Shown in pieces: positions 23,555 to 30,882 of a stretch of 38,953 nucleotides of DNA. The stretch spans positions 74,857-113,809 of the forward strand of contig CALMJU010000081.1 of NCBI GenBank assembly GCA_937864465.1, given 5' to 3'. A program made the position numbers and the translations under genes. How positions within the stretch are numbered: position 1 is the first letter of the stretch; every line of letters starts with the position of its first letter. This stretch comes from an uncultured Acidobacteriota bacterium (GTDB lineage Bacteria > Acidobacteriota > Polarisedimenticolia > Polarisedimenticolales > JAIQFR01). Below the pieces are notes generated by a model, which worked only from the letters and a program-made list of their open reading frames with translations, did no database searches and was not told the DNA's origin.

Positions 23555-24465
23555 CGCGCGCCCCGCAGGCCGACGCTCTCGATGGCCGCTCGGACGGCGG
23601 CGACGGTGGATTGCTCCGGAGGGCCGAGCGGCGCCCGCACCGCCCCGCTCGCGCGCCCGAGAATCGCCATCGCCGCCTTCACGGGCACCGGGTTCGTCTC
23701 GAGGAAGTTCGCCCGCATCAGCGGAAGCAGCCGGAAGTGCGCTTCCCGCGCCCTTGCGAGGTCGCCCGCGATCGCCGCCGCGATCATCGCCGAAGTCTCT
23801 TCCGGCGCCTCGTTCGAGACGACCGAGATGAGCCCGTCCGCGCCGAGGGCGACGGTCGGCAGCGCCAGGGCGTCGTCTCCCGAGAGAACCGCGAAGCCGT
23901 CCGGCCTTCCCGCGAGGACCGCCGTGATCTGCTCGAGGTTGCCCGAGGCCTCCTTCACTCCCGCTACGCCGGGGAGCTCCGCGAGGCGCAGGATCGTCTC
24001 CGCGCCCAGGTTCTGCCCCGTGCGGCCCGGGACGTTGTAGACCACGACCGGCCGGCCGGCCGCCTCGCAGACCGCCCGGTAGTGTGCGAGCATCCCCGAG
24101 CGATTGGGCTTGTTGTAGTACGGGGTGACGACGAGAAGGGCGTCGGCCCCGGCGGCGGCCGCCCGCCGGGCGGCCAGGACGGTGCGACGGGTGTCGTTCG
24201 TCCCGCACCCCGCCACGATCGGGACCCTCCCCTCGGCGGCCTCGACGACGGTCGCCACGACCCTCTCGTGCTCGCCGTCGCTCAATGTGGCCCCCTCGCC
24301 CGTCGTCCCGCACGGCACGAGCCCCGTCACGCCGGAGGCCACCTGCCAGCGCACGAGGTCGCCGAGGCACCGCTCGTCCACCTCGCCGTCGTCTCGGAAC
24401 GGCGTCACGAGCGCGGTGAGGGTGCCGCGGAGAGCGGGCCCCCGTCGATCCGAGAGACCGGTCAC
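23551..24465 (-). CDS. dapA: 4-hydroxy-tetrahydrodipicolinate synthase
   Basis: DapA condenses pyruvate with aspartate semialdehyde, the first committed step of DAP synthesis. The 304-residue TIM barrel has the substrate motif GTTGEGATL (53-61), the catalytic tyrosine in VYNVPGRTGQN (Y143) and the Schiff-base lysine in GVKEASGN (K171). The C-terminal NPVPVKAA segment is also present. The start GTG 24465 overlaps the dapB stop and follows AGGAGGG. Length and motif spacing are normal. The lysine-inhibition site residues cannot be judged with confidence here. Confidence 0.95.
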   Translation of the reverse strand: MTGLSDRRGPALRGTLTALVTPFRDDGEVDERCLGDLVRWQVASGVTGLVPCGTTGEGATLSDGEHERVVATVVEAAEGRVPIVAGCGTNDTRRTVLAARRAAAAGADALLVVTPYYNKPNRSGMLAHYRAVCEAAGRPVVVYNVPGRTGQNLGAETILRLAELPGVAGVKEASGNLEQITAVLAGRPDGFAVLSGDDALALPTVALGADGLISVVSNEAPEETSAMIAAAIAGDLARAREAHFRLLPLMRANFLETNPVPVKAAMAILGRASGAVRAPLGPPEQSTVAAVRAAIESVGLRGAR

Positions 24466-25226
24466 GCCCGCCCTCCTTTCCTCACCAGGGAGCGCATCAC
24501 CTCGCCGAACTCGTGGACCCCCCCCCGGTTCTTCAGCCATTCCGCAGCGAGCACGGCGCCGGCGGCGAGCCCGCTCCTCCCCCGCGCCCGATGCGTGAGC
24601 GTCACCACGTCGTGCGGGCCGTCGAACCCCACCGTGTGAACGCCGGCCTCGTGACCGGCGCGCACGCTCGCCACGTGCACCGCCCCCGGCGCGACGCCGC
24701 CGTCCGGCGTCCCCTCCACGACCGGCGCGGGCTTCCGCGAAGCGCCCGCGACGATCGCCGCCAGCCTGCGCCCCGTGCCGCTCGGCGCGTCGAGCTTGGC
24801 CCGGTGGTGCGCCTCGAGCACGTACGCGTCGTACCGCCCGGCCGCGACGAAACGCCGGGCGGCTTCCGCGACGACCTCCGCGAACAGGGCCATCCCGATC
24901 GAGAAGTTCGGCGCGATCACGACCCCGCGGCCGGACCTTCGCGCGGCGCGTGCGACGCGCCCCGCGCCGGCGTCCCACCCCGTCGTGCCGCAGACGACGG
25001 CCACTCCCCCCTCGAGGAGCGCGACGACGTTCTCCTCCGCCGCGGACGGCTCAGTGAACTCGAACGCGACCTCGGCGTCCCTCAGGGCGCGCCGGGACAC
25101 CGCCGACGCGGAGCGGGGGAATCCTCCCTCGGGGTCGATCACCGAGACGAGGCGATGGCCGCGCGCGACCGCGACCGACTCGATCTCTCGTCCCATCTTC
25201 CCGTAGCCGACGAGAGCGAACCTCAC
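24462..25226 (-). CDS. dapB: 4-hydroxy-tetrahydrodipicolinate reductase
   Basis: DapB reduces the DapA product with NAD(P)H. The 254-residue product has the dinucleotide motif VGYGKMGREI at the N-terminus, CGTTGWDA, the family segment APNFSIGMALFAEVV, and the catalytic block EAHHRAKLDAPSGTG. The C-terminal part includes SVRAGHEAGVHTVGFDGPHD. The length is at the short end of the family (about 240-270). The start GTG 25226 overlaps the lysC stop (GTGA). All motifs needed for activity are intact. Confidence 0.95.
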   Translation of the reverse strand: MRFALVGYGKMGREIESVAVARGHRLVSVIDPEGGFPRSASAVSRRALRDAEVAFEFTEPSAAEENVVALLEGGVAVVCGTTGWDAGAGRVARAARRSGRGVVIAPNFSIGMALFAEVVAEAARRFVAAGRYDAYVLEAHHRAKLDAPSGTGRRLAAIVAGASRKPAPVVEGTPDGGVAPGAVHVASVRAGHEAGVHTVGFDGPHDVVTLTHRARGRSGLAAGAVLAAEWLKNRGGVHEFGEVMRSLVRKGGRA

Positions 25227-26602
25227 GCCTTCCCCTCCCCCGTCGCGCCGTCCTCGACGAACCTCCGATGGAGCTCGCGGACCGCTCCACCCAGGCGGTC
25301 CTCCGGGATCACGGCGGCGGCGCTGCTCCCCGATCCGCCCATCGACACCAGCTCCGGCGCGAGCGCCGCCAGGGCGGCCAGGGCACGGCGGCGCGCCGAC
25401 TCCTCCCTGGCCAAGCCCGACCCGACGAGGCAGACGATCGCGCGGCCGCTCCGGATCTCGATCCGGGCGCGCTCCCGAAGATCCTTCTCCACCTCGGCGA
25501 CGACCGCGGTGTCCGGCACCGCCACCGTCACCGAAACCTCCGAGGAGACCATGAGCTCGGGGACCGATCCTCGGCGATCGAGGGACTCCAGCACGGCGGA
25601 GAACAGCCCCGGCTCGACGCGCATCCGGGAGGAGGTGACGCGAATCGTCGCCAGGCCTCCCCGGCTCGCCACGGAGGCGACCGAGGCGCCGTCGCCGCCC
25701 GTCTCTTCGACGATCTCCGTCCCGCGCCCCTCCGGCCGGAACGAGTTGAGCACGCGCACGGGAATCGCCCTCCGCACCGCCGGCGCGATCGAGGCCGGGT
25801 GGAGCACCTTGGCGCCGTAGTGCGCCAGCTCCGCCGCTTCCGCGAACGACACGCGGTCGAGGGTGCGGGCCGCCGCCACGAGCTTCGGGTCCGCGCTCAT
25901 GAGACCGTCCACGTCGGTCCAGATCTGGATCTCCTCCGCTCCCAGCGCCGAGCCGAGCACCGCGGCGGTCGTGTCCGAGCCCCCCCGGCCCAGCGTCGTC
26001 GTGCGCCCCTCGCGCGTCGCGCCGACGAACCCGCCGAGCACCGGCGTCTCGCCCCGCCCGAGCGCCGGGACCAGCCTCCCGGAGGCCCGCGCGGCGACCT
26101 CGGAGAGATCCGGCTCCGCCGCTCCGTGCCGCTCGTCCGTGACGAGCACGTCCCGCGGATCGAACAGCTTCGCCCGGACCCCTCTCTCCTCCAGCGAGGC
26201 CCGCAGAATCCGGCTCGACAGCGCCTCCCCGAAGGCGAGGAGGGCGTCCGACGACCGCGGGGTCCCCTCTCCCAGGATCCGCACGGCGCGGAGCAGCTGA
26301 CGGAGATCCTCGAACAGCGCGTCCATCTCCAGCGAGAGATCGTGGCGGCGTCCCGGATCCTCGATCGATCCCGCGAGCGCCCACCGGTGCCTCCGCTCGA
26401 GATCCGCCAGGACCGGATCGAGCGCCTCGCGATCGCCGCGCCTCGCCGCGTCCACGGCCGCGACGAGGAGATCCGTCACCCCGGCGAGGGCCGACACGAC
26501 GACCACCGGCGCCCGCTCCAGGTGCGCGCGGACGATTTCCGCGACCGCGAGGATCCGCCCGGCGTCCGCCACCGACGTCCCGCCGAACTTCATGATGATC
26601 AC
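25223..26602 (-). CDS. lysC: Aspartate kinase (monofunctional, LysC type)
   Basis: This enzyme phosphorylates aspartate to start lysine, methionine and threonine synthesis. The 459-residue product begins with the kinase motif MKFGGTSVADAGR. It also shows GFVGATREGRTTTLGRGGSD, IWTDVDGLMSADPK and the AHYGAKVLHPASI segment. Two C-terminal ACT domains follow, including VSSEVSVTVAVPD, so allosteric feedback control is expected. There is no fused homoserine dehydrogenase. The first in-frame start is GTG 26602, overlapping the asd stop; an ATG three codons later (26593) gives the same protein less three residues. Confidence 0.95.
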   Translation of the reverse strand: MIIMKFGGTSVADAGRILAVAEIVRAHLERAPVVVVSALAGVTDLLVAAVDAARRGDREALDPVLADLERRHRWALAGSIEDPGRRHDLSLEMDALFEDLRQLLRAVRILGEGTPRSSDALLAFGEALSSRILRASLEERGVRAKLFDPRDVLVTDERHGAAEPDLSEVAARASGRLVPALGRGETPVLGGFVGATREGRTTTLGRGGSDTTAAVLGSALGAEEIQIWTDVDGLMSADPKLVAAARTLDRVSFAEAAELAHYGAKVLHPASIAPAVRRAIPVRVLNSFRPEGRGTEIVEETGGDGASVASVASRGGLATIRVTSSRMRVEPGLFSAVLESLDRRGSVPELMVSSEVSVTVAVPDTAVVAEVEKDLRERARIEIRSGRAIVCLVGSGLAREESARRRALAALAALAPELVSMGGSGSSAAAVIPEDRLGGAVRELHRRFVEDGATGEGKA

Positions 26603-27669
26603 GCGCCGCGACCCCCTCCGACGAGCCCGCGGGCGACGAGGAGCTCGGCGTTGAGCAGGGTTCCTCCCGCGGCTCCTCGCACCGCGTTGTGGGCCAGGAG
26701 CTCGAGTCGCAGCCCGAGCACCGGGCAGGGCCGGATGCGCCCCACGACGACCGACATGCCGCCTCCGGCGAGCCGGTCCCTCCTCGGCTGCGGCCGGTCC
26801 GGTCCCTCGATCACGACGACCGGCCGCTCGGGAGCGGAGGGCAAGCCCAGCCCCTCCGACTCCCCCCGGAAGGCGCGGAGCGCCTCGGCGGCCTCCGCGG
26901 GCGCGGGCCCGGACTCGAGCTCCACGGAAAGGGCGGCAAGGTGGCCGTCGATCGTCCCGACGCGGTGGCAGTGCGCCGAGATCTCCAGCCGGGCCCCCCG
27001 AACGGCGCCGCCCGCGACGGTCCCGAGGATCTTCCCCGTCTCCGCCTCGATCTTCTCCTCCTCACCGGGGATGAACGGGATCACGTTGTCCACGATCTCG
27101 AGGCCTCGCGGTCCCTCGAGGCCGGCGCCCGACAGCGCCTGCAGCGTCACGACCACCGCGCGCCGCGCCACGAAGGCCCGGTGGAGCGGAGCGAGCGCGA
27201 GAACGAGCCCCGTCACGGAGCAGTTCGGATTCGTGACCAGGAACCCCCTCCCCGTCCGCCGGCGCTGCGCCTCGATCAGGTCGAGATGGGAAGCGTTGAC
27301 CTCCGGGACCACGACCGGCACGTCGGGGAGCGAACGGTGGGCCGAGCAGTTGCTGACGACCGCGTGGCCGGCTTCCACGAAGCGAGGCTCGATCCGCCGC
27401 CCCGACTCGGCGTCGAGCCCCGACAGCACGAGATCGCACCCCTCGAAGGCTCGCGGCTCGCAGGCGTGGACCGGAAGCCCGGCCGGATCCGGCGGAGGCT
27501 CCCCGTCGAGCGCCCACCGCACCGCCTCGCCGTACGGCCTCCCGGCGGAGCGCTCCGACGCGCCGAGCGCGGCGGTCTCGAACCACGGATGGCCTTCCAG
27601 CCGCTCGAGAAGGCGCTGCCCGACCAGCCCCGTGGCCCCCAGGATTCCGACGCGGTACCGCCGCACCAC
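26599..27669 (-). CDS. asd: Aspartate-semialdehyde dehydrogenase, archaeal/fungal-type
   Basis: This enzyme reduces aspartyl phosphate to aspartate semialdehyde with NADPH. The 356-residue product has the N-terminal ILGATGLVGQRLLERLE nucleotide motif and the catalytic cysteine in VTNPNCSVTGL (C150). The block LQALSGAGLEGPRGLEIVDN, EEEKIEAETGKILG and the HRVGTIDGH histidine region follow. The PNCS context, QALSGAG and EEEKIEAE pattern place it with the archaeal/fungal form (TIGR00978-like), not the common bacterial Asd. It heads the operon. The start is GTG 27669 with GGAGAG upstream; a second GTG follows immediately. It is divergent from the small Cys-rich gene. Confidence 0.92.
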   Translation of the reverse strand: MVRRYRVGILGATGLVGQRLLERLEGHPWFETAALGASERSAGRPYGEAVRWALDGEPPPDPAGLPVHACEPRAFEGCDLVLSGLDAESGRRIEPRFVEAGHAVVSNCSAHRSLPDVPVVVPEVNASHLDLIEAQRRRTGRGFLVTNPNCSVTGLVLALAPLHRAFVARRAVVVTLQALSGAGLEGPRGLEIVDNVIPFIPGEEEKIEAETGKILGTVAGGAVRGARLEISAHCHRVGTIDGHLAALSVELESGPAPAEAAEALRAFRGESEGLGLPSAPERPVVVIEGPDRPQPRRDRLAGGGMSVVVGRIRPCPVLGLRLELLAHNAVRGAAGGTLLNAELLVARGLVGGGRGA

Positions 27670-27741
27670 GCTCTCCGAACCGCGGCCTCTGCCCCCCGGG
27701 GCCCAGGGCGCCCCTCGCGATCGATTCCGCGGGAAACCGCA

Positions 27742-27750
27742 TGCTATACT
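27742..27750 (+). promoter_or_regulatory. Extended -10 promoter for the small Cys-rich gene
   Basis: TGCTATACT combines an extended TGN element with a five-of-six -10 hexamer (TATACT, 27745-27750). No good -35 is present at 17 bases, as expected for the extended type. It is about 50 bases upstream of ATG 27801. A promoter for the divergent lysine operon must also lie in 27670-27800. The reverse-strand TATAGC overlapping this site is the only visible candidate. Confidence 0.5.
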
Positions 27751-27800
27751 GATCGGCTGCCCTTGACCATCCGACGGCCCGAGAGCGGGACGAGGCTTCG

Positions 27801-28046
27801 ATGAGCGATCGGAACCAGGGCTCCGTTCCGATGATGGCGAGCCGGATGCGATGCGCGAACCGGGGCCCCGCCGACGATTTCTTCTGCCTCCGCTTCCAGG
27901 TCTGGTACCCCTCGCCCGACTGCGCCATCCGGACCAAGTTCAAGACGTCCGCCGCCTGCCTCGACTGCGAGCAGGGGCGATTCAACCTCAAGCGCCACGC
28001 CGCCGCGCTCCGGGACGCCCGTTTCCGCTTCCCCGACGAGGACTGA
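27801..28046 (+). CDS. Small cysteine-rich protein of unknown function
   Basis: An 81-residue protein with cysteines at 18, 29, 41, 53 and 56; the last two form a CLDC pair. Aromatic segments (DDFFCLRFQVWYPSPDC) separate them, and a basic C-terminal helix (FNLKRHAAALRDARFRF) follows. There is no signal peptide or membrane helix, so cytoplasmic metal binding (zinc or Fe-S) is a reasonable guess. I do not recognise the family. It starts at ATG 27801 after an extended -10 promoter and is followed 7 bases later by a HAD phosphatase, suggesting co-expression. Confidence 0.72.
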   Translation: MSDRNQGSVPMMASRMRCANRGPADDFFCLRFQVWYPSPDCAIRTKFKTSAACLDCEQGRFNLKRHAAALRDARFRFPDED

Positions 28047-28053
28047 AGTCACG

Positions 28054-28731
28054 ATGGACCCGGAGATCGCGGGGTCGAGGGGAAAGGTGCGCGGCGTCGT
28101 CTTCGACCTCGACGGGACGCTCGTGGACTCGTACGGCGCCATCGCGGCGAGCGTCAATCACGCCCGCTCCGCGTTCGCCCTGCCGCCGCTCTCCACCGAG
28201 GACGTCCGCCGCAGGGTCGGCCGCGGCCTCGAATCCCTGATGGCGGACCTCTTGGGCGACGACCGGGTGGAAGAGGGAGTGCGGCTGTTCCGCGAGCGCT
28301 ACGCCGAGATCTTCGCCGACTCGACGACCGCCCTCCCGGGCGCCCGGGAGACTCTCCGCGAGCTCCACCGGCGAGGCTTCCGGCTCTCCGTCGCCAGCAA
28401 CAAACCGGCGCGGTTCGGCGAGCCGATTCTCGAGCGGCTCGACATGCTCCGCTACCTCCGCGGCGTCGCGGGTCCGGACACGGTCGGGACGACGAAGCCG
28501 GATCCCCGGATGCTCGACTGGTGCCTTCGCGCGATGGGCACCGAGCGCCGCGAGAGCCTGTACGTGGGGGACATGGTGCTCGACGCGGAGACCGGCGCAC
28601 GCGCCGGACTCGACGTCCTGCTGGTCGCCGGCGGCTCGTCCCTCCCCGACGAGCTGCGCCGGACCGGGAAGCCGGTGCTCGACCGGATCGGCTTGCTCCT
28701 CGATCTCCTCCCGGCCGACGCGCCCCGCTGA
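28054..28731 (+). CDS. gph: HAD-family hydrolase, phosphoglycolate-phosphatase-like
   Basis: A 225-residue haloacid dehalogenase-type phosphatase. Motif I is VFDLDGTLVDS (nucleophile Asp and acid-base Asp), motif II SVASNKPARF, motif III lysine in GTTKPDPRM and motif IV YVGDMVLDAETGARAG. An alpha-helical cap lies between motifs I and II. The arrangement fits the Gph/PGP subgroup, which removes 2-phosphoglycolate from DNA repair or oxygenase side reactions. Related HADs act on other phosphates, so the substrate is tentative. It starts at ATG 28054, 7 bases after the small Cys-rich gene. Confidence 0.88.
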   Translation: MDPEIAGSRGKVRGVVFDLDGTLVDSYGAIAASVNHARSAFALPPLSTEDVRRRVGRGLESLMADLLGDDRVEEGVRLFRERYAEIFADSTTALPGARETLRELHRRGFRLSVASNKPARFGEPILERLDMLRYLRGVAGPDTVGTTKPDPRMLDWCLRAMGTERRESLYVGDMVLDAETGARAGLDVLLVAGGSSLPDELRRTGKPVLDRIGLLLDLLPADAPR

Positions 28732-28795
28732 GCGCCTCCCCCGGCGAAGCCTCCCGCCGGCAGGACACGGCCACCGAAACCGCTCCCAAAAACAC

Positions 28796-28825
28796 TTGCC
28801 AAGCGGGGCGCGTCGGGCGTATAAA
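28796..28825 (+). promoter_or_regulatory. Sigma-70-like promoter for the short secreted protein
   Basis: TTGCCA (28796-28801) and TATAAA (28820-28825) are separated by 18 bases. It is one of the best consensus matches in the window and stands out in very GC-rich surroundings. The coding start ATG 28872 follows about 40 bases after the expected transcription start, with GGAGGA as ribosome-binding site. The combination suggests high expression. Confidence 0.7.
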
Positions 28826-28871
28826 TCGCCGAAGGGTCCTGGAGGGGGCTGGACCCTCGGAGGAATGTGTC

Positions 28872-29201
28872 ATGAGGCGAACCGTTCAGGGGATTCTGAT
28901 CGGGGTCGCGATCCTCGCCCTGGCCGCGCCCGCGATCGCAGACCAGCGGGAGTTCGAGATCAACAACGACGACCTCACCGGAGGGCATGCCATCTTCCTT
29001 GATCGGGCGGGGAAGATGTGCCGAGGTCAGATCGAGATTCCGCAGCCCCCGCCCGTACCGTTGTTCAGCGATCTGCCGGGGAGCTCCGGGAAGCTGGGCG
29101 TCGCGGTCCAGGCCGTCAGCCTGGGCACTCGGAGCGGCGGGATGACCCGCACCGAGAAGGCCGAGGTCGGGATCCGCGCGCTGATTCGAAAGCTCGGCTG
29201 A
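28872..29201 (+). CDS. Short secreted protein of unknown function
   Basis: A 109-residue protein with a clear signal peptide (about 1-23, LALAAPAIA then DQ). The mature part of about 86 residues includes FEINNDDLTGGHAIFLDRAG, a single cysteine (MCRGQ), a proline run (IPQPPPVPLF) and a basic C-terminal helix. No domain is recognised. It has a good promoter and ribosome-binding site of its own and converges with the 557-residue gene, ending 7 bases before that gene's stop. Confidence 0.8.
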   Translation: MRRTVQGILIGVAILALAAPAIADQREFEINNDDLTGGHAIFLDRAGKMCRGQIEIPQPPPVPLFSDLPGSSGKLGVAVQAVSLGTRSGGMTRTEKAEVGIRALIRKLG

Positions 29202-29208
29202 TCGATAC

Positions 29209-30882
29209 CTACTCGACCCCGGTCGGCGATCCGCCGACCGGGGTCAGCCCCACGCTTCCGAGCATCCTCTCCCACACGTCGGCGTCCACCTCGGCGTCGG
29301 GCTCGGGCTCCAGCAGGAAGCCGTGCCCCTCCGGCGCGACAAAGACCGCCGTCCCGCCCTTCTTGACGTACGCCGCCGCGGCCCTCTGGGAGCCGGCGCG
29401 CTTCCTCGGAGCCCAGCCCTCCTCCTCGGAAGGGGTCAGGAGCGGATCCCCCGCCTCGAGCCGCACGATACGGGCGACGGTTTTTCCCGACTCCGTCACG
29501 ATCAGGATCGGGTAGCCGTTCTCGGATCGCAGCGTCGCATTCGGCGTCCAGCCCTTGGGAACCTCGAGGCGGAACCCCGGGCCGCTCAGGAACCCGGAGG
29601 TCCAGGGACGGCTCTTCTGATCCAGCTTGCCGAGGTGCTCGAACCGGATTCCGAAGCGGGTCGCCGGGTCGATCGGAGGGGGCGCGGGAGGGCGCCCCGG
29701 CCCCCTCCAGGTGAGAGGAACCCAGAACAGCGACGGGGACTGCCGTCCCTCCAGGACCGGCAGCCCGATCTCGACGCCGAAGTCCGCGAACCCGAGGCGA
29801 AACACGATCCAGCTCCCCGCGAAGCCGGGCTCCGACCACCGCTCGGCCCGGGCCGACCGCGCCTCCGTCCAGCCCGCGGCGTCCAGGAACGGCACGCCCG
29901 CGGTCATCGTCGCCGACGGGGCTCCCCGCGGCGGGATCTTCCCCTCGGCCCACCCCGCATCCGCCGGACGGACCTCCACGACGTAGCCTGCGCGCCGCCC
30001 GTCTCCGATGACGACCCATCCGCCGTCCCGGTCGCGAAAGCGCCCCCGGAGCCACAGGAGCGCCCCGGGAACGGGGCGCGGAGCCTCGATGCCGCGATCC
30101 AGGCGCCTCGCGCGGATTCCCGGAGGCAACCCGAGCGTGAACCCGGGGCCGTCGACCACCTGCCAGGGCTGCCTCTTCTCGTCCCCGTCCCCCGGAACGA
30201 CCGCCCCTTCCGGCGGAACGATCTCCGATCCCGCGGGCAGGAGCGGCGCAACGCGCCACGCCTCCTCCCGAACCTCCAGATTGTCCACGACTAGCGCGGC
30301 TTCCTCGGCGAGATCGGAGATCGCCGGCTCGCCCAGCCCGGCGTCGCCCGCCAGCACGAGCGCGCCGATTCGCCCCGGCGCTCCTTGCTCGCCCCGCTCG
30401 AGCCACAGGGCGGGCCGGGCCCCCGCCTCCGTCTCCAGCCTGCCTTCCCATCGCCATCGCCCGGCCGCGCCGTCCGGCCGCACCAGGAGGCCGCCCCCTT
30501 TCAGCCGGACCGAAACCCCGTCGGCCGGAGGACCCTCGCCGGCCAGCGCGTAGACGGCGACCACCGTGTCCCCCGGCCAGCGGCGCAGCTCCAGAACCGC
30601 GCACCCCTCCCCCTCGGCGGGCGCCGTCGCGAACCAGCGGACGTCCGTCACGACCTGCACGAGGCCGGCGTCGAACCAGTACGTCCGTGCGGCGTCGAGA
30701 ATCCGCTCCAGCAGCGCGCGACCTTCCGAGGGGAGCGCCGTCCCCGCGGCGGAATCGAGGAGCGCCTGCTCCGCCTCCGGCGTCAGGTCGGCGAGGAAGC
30801 TCCTCTCGCGCGGCGCCTCGGCCCGGGCCCAGGAGAGCACGAGAAAGGACGCGCAGCACGCGACGCGAGCGGCGCGGCTCAC
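29209..30882 (-). CDS. Large secreted protein of unknown function, coupled to a PDZ protein
   Basis: A 557-residue protein with a short signal peptide (about 1-23; ARVACCASFLVLSWARA). No membrane helix follows. Features include Trp-rich beta segments (GRWRWEGRLE, RQPWQVVDGPGFTLGLPPG, WIVFRLGFADFGVEIGLPV) that recur in two halves ending at GPGFRLEVPKGW, suggesting two related beta domains. The C-terminus, EVDADVWERMLGSVGL, looks like the end of a PsbP/DcrB-like lobe, but this is weak. GTG 30882 overlaps the stop of the upstream PDZ gene, implying joint translation. A hairpin spans its last codons. Confidence 0.78.
   Translation of the reverse strand: MSRAARVACCASFLVLSWARAEAPRERSFLADLTPEAEQALLDSAAGTALPSEGRALLERILDAARTYWFDAGLVQVVTDVRWFATAPAEGEGCAVLELRRWPGDTVVAVYALAGEGPPADGVSVRLKGGGLLVRPDGAAGRWRWEGRLETEAGARPALWLERGEQGAPGRIGALVLAGDAGLGEPAISDLAEEAALVVDNLEVREEAWRVAPLLPAGSEIVPPEGAVVPGDGDEKRQPWQVVDGPGFTLGLPPGIRARRLDRGIEAPRPVPGALLWLRGRFRDRDGGWVVIGDGRRAGYVVEVRPADAGWAEGKIPPRGAPSATMTAGVPFLDAAGWTEARSARAERWSEPGFAGSWIVFRLGFADFGVEIGLPVLEGRQSPSLFWVPLTWRGPGRPPAPPPIDPATRFGIRFEHLGKLDQKSRPWTSGFLSGPGFRLEVPKGWTPNATLRSENGYPILIVTESGKTVARIVRLEAGDPLLTPSEEEGWAPRKRAGSQRAAAAYVKKGGTAVFVAPEGHGFLLEPEPDAEVDADVWERMLGSVGLTPVGGSPTGVE
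29215..29245. terminator. Perfect 13-bp hairpin between convergent genes
   Basis: GACCCCGGTCGGC (29215-29227) is exactly complementary to GCCGACCGGGGTC (29233-29245) around a 5-base loop. It lies 14 bases after the stop of the short secreted protein and inside the last codons of the opposing gene. The stem is very stable and symmetrical, so it could stop transcription from both sides. Neither side has a proper T-run, so this is terminator-like rather than a textbook intrinsic terminator. Confidence 0.6.

Noticed and set aside
27670-27800. A lysine riboswitch upstream of asd
   Set aside because: The intergenic region is only about 130 bases, shorter than a lysine riboswitch aptamer plus expression platform, and none of its conserved motifs are visible.
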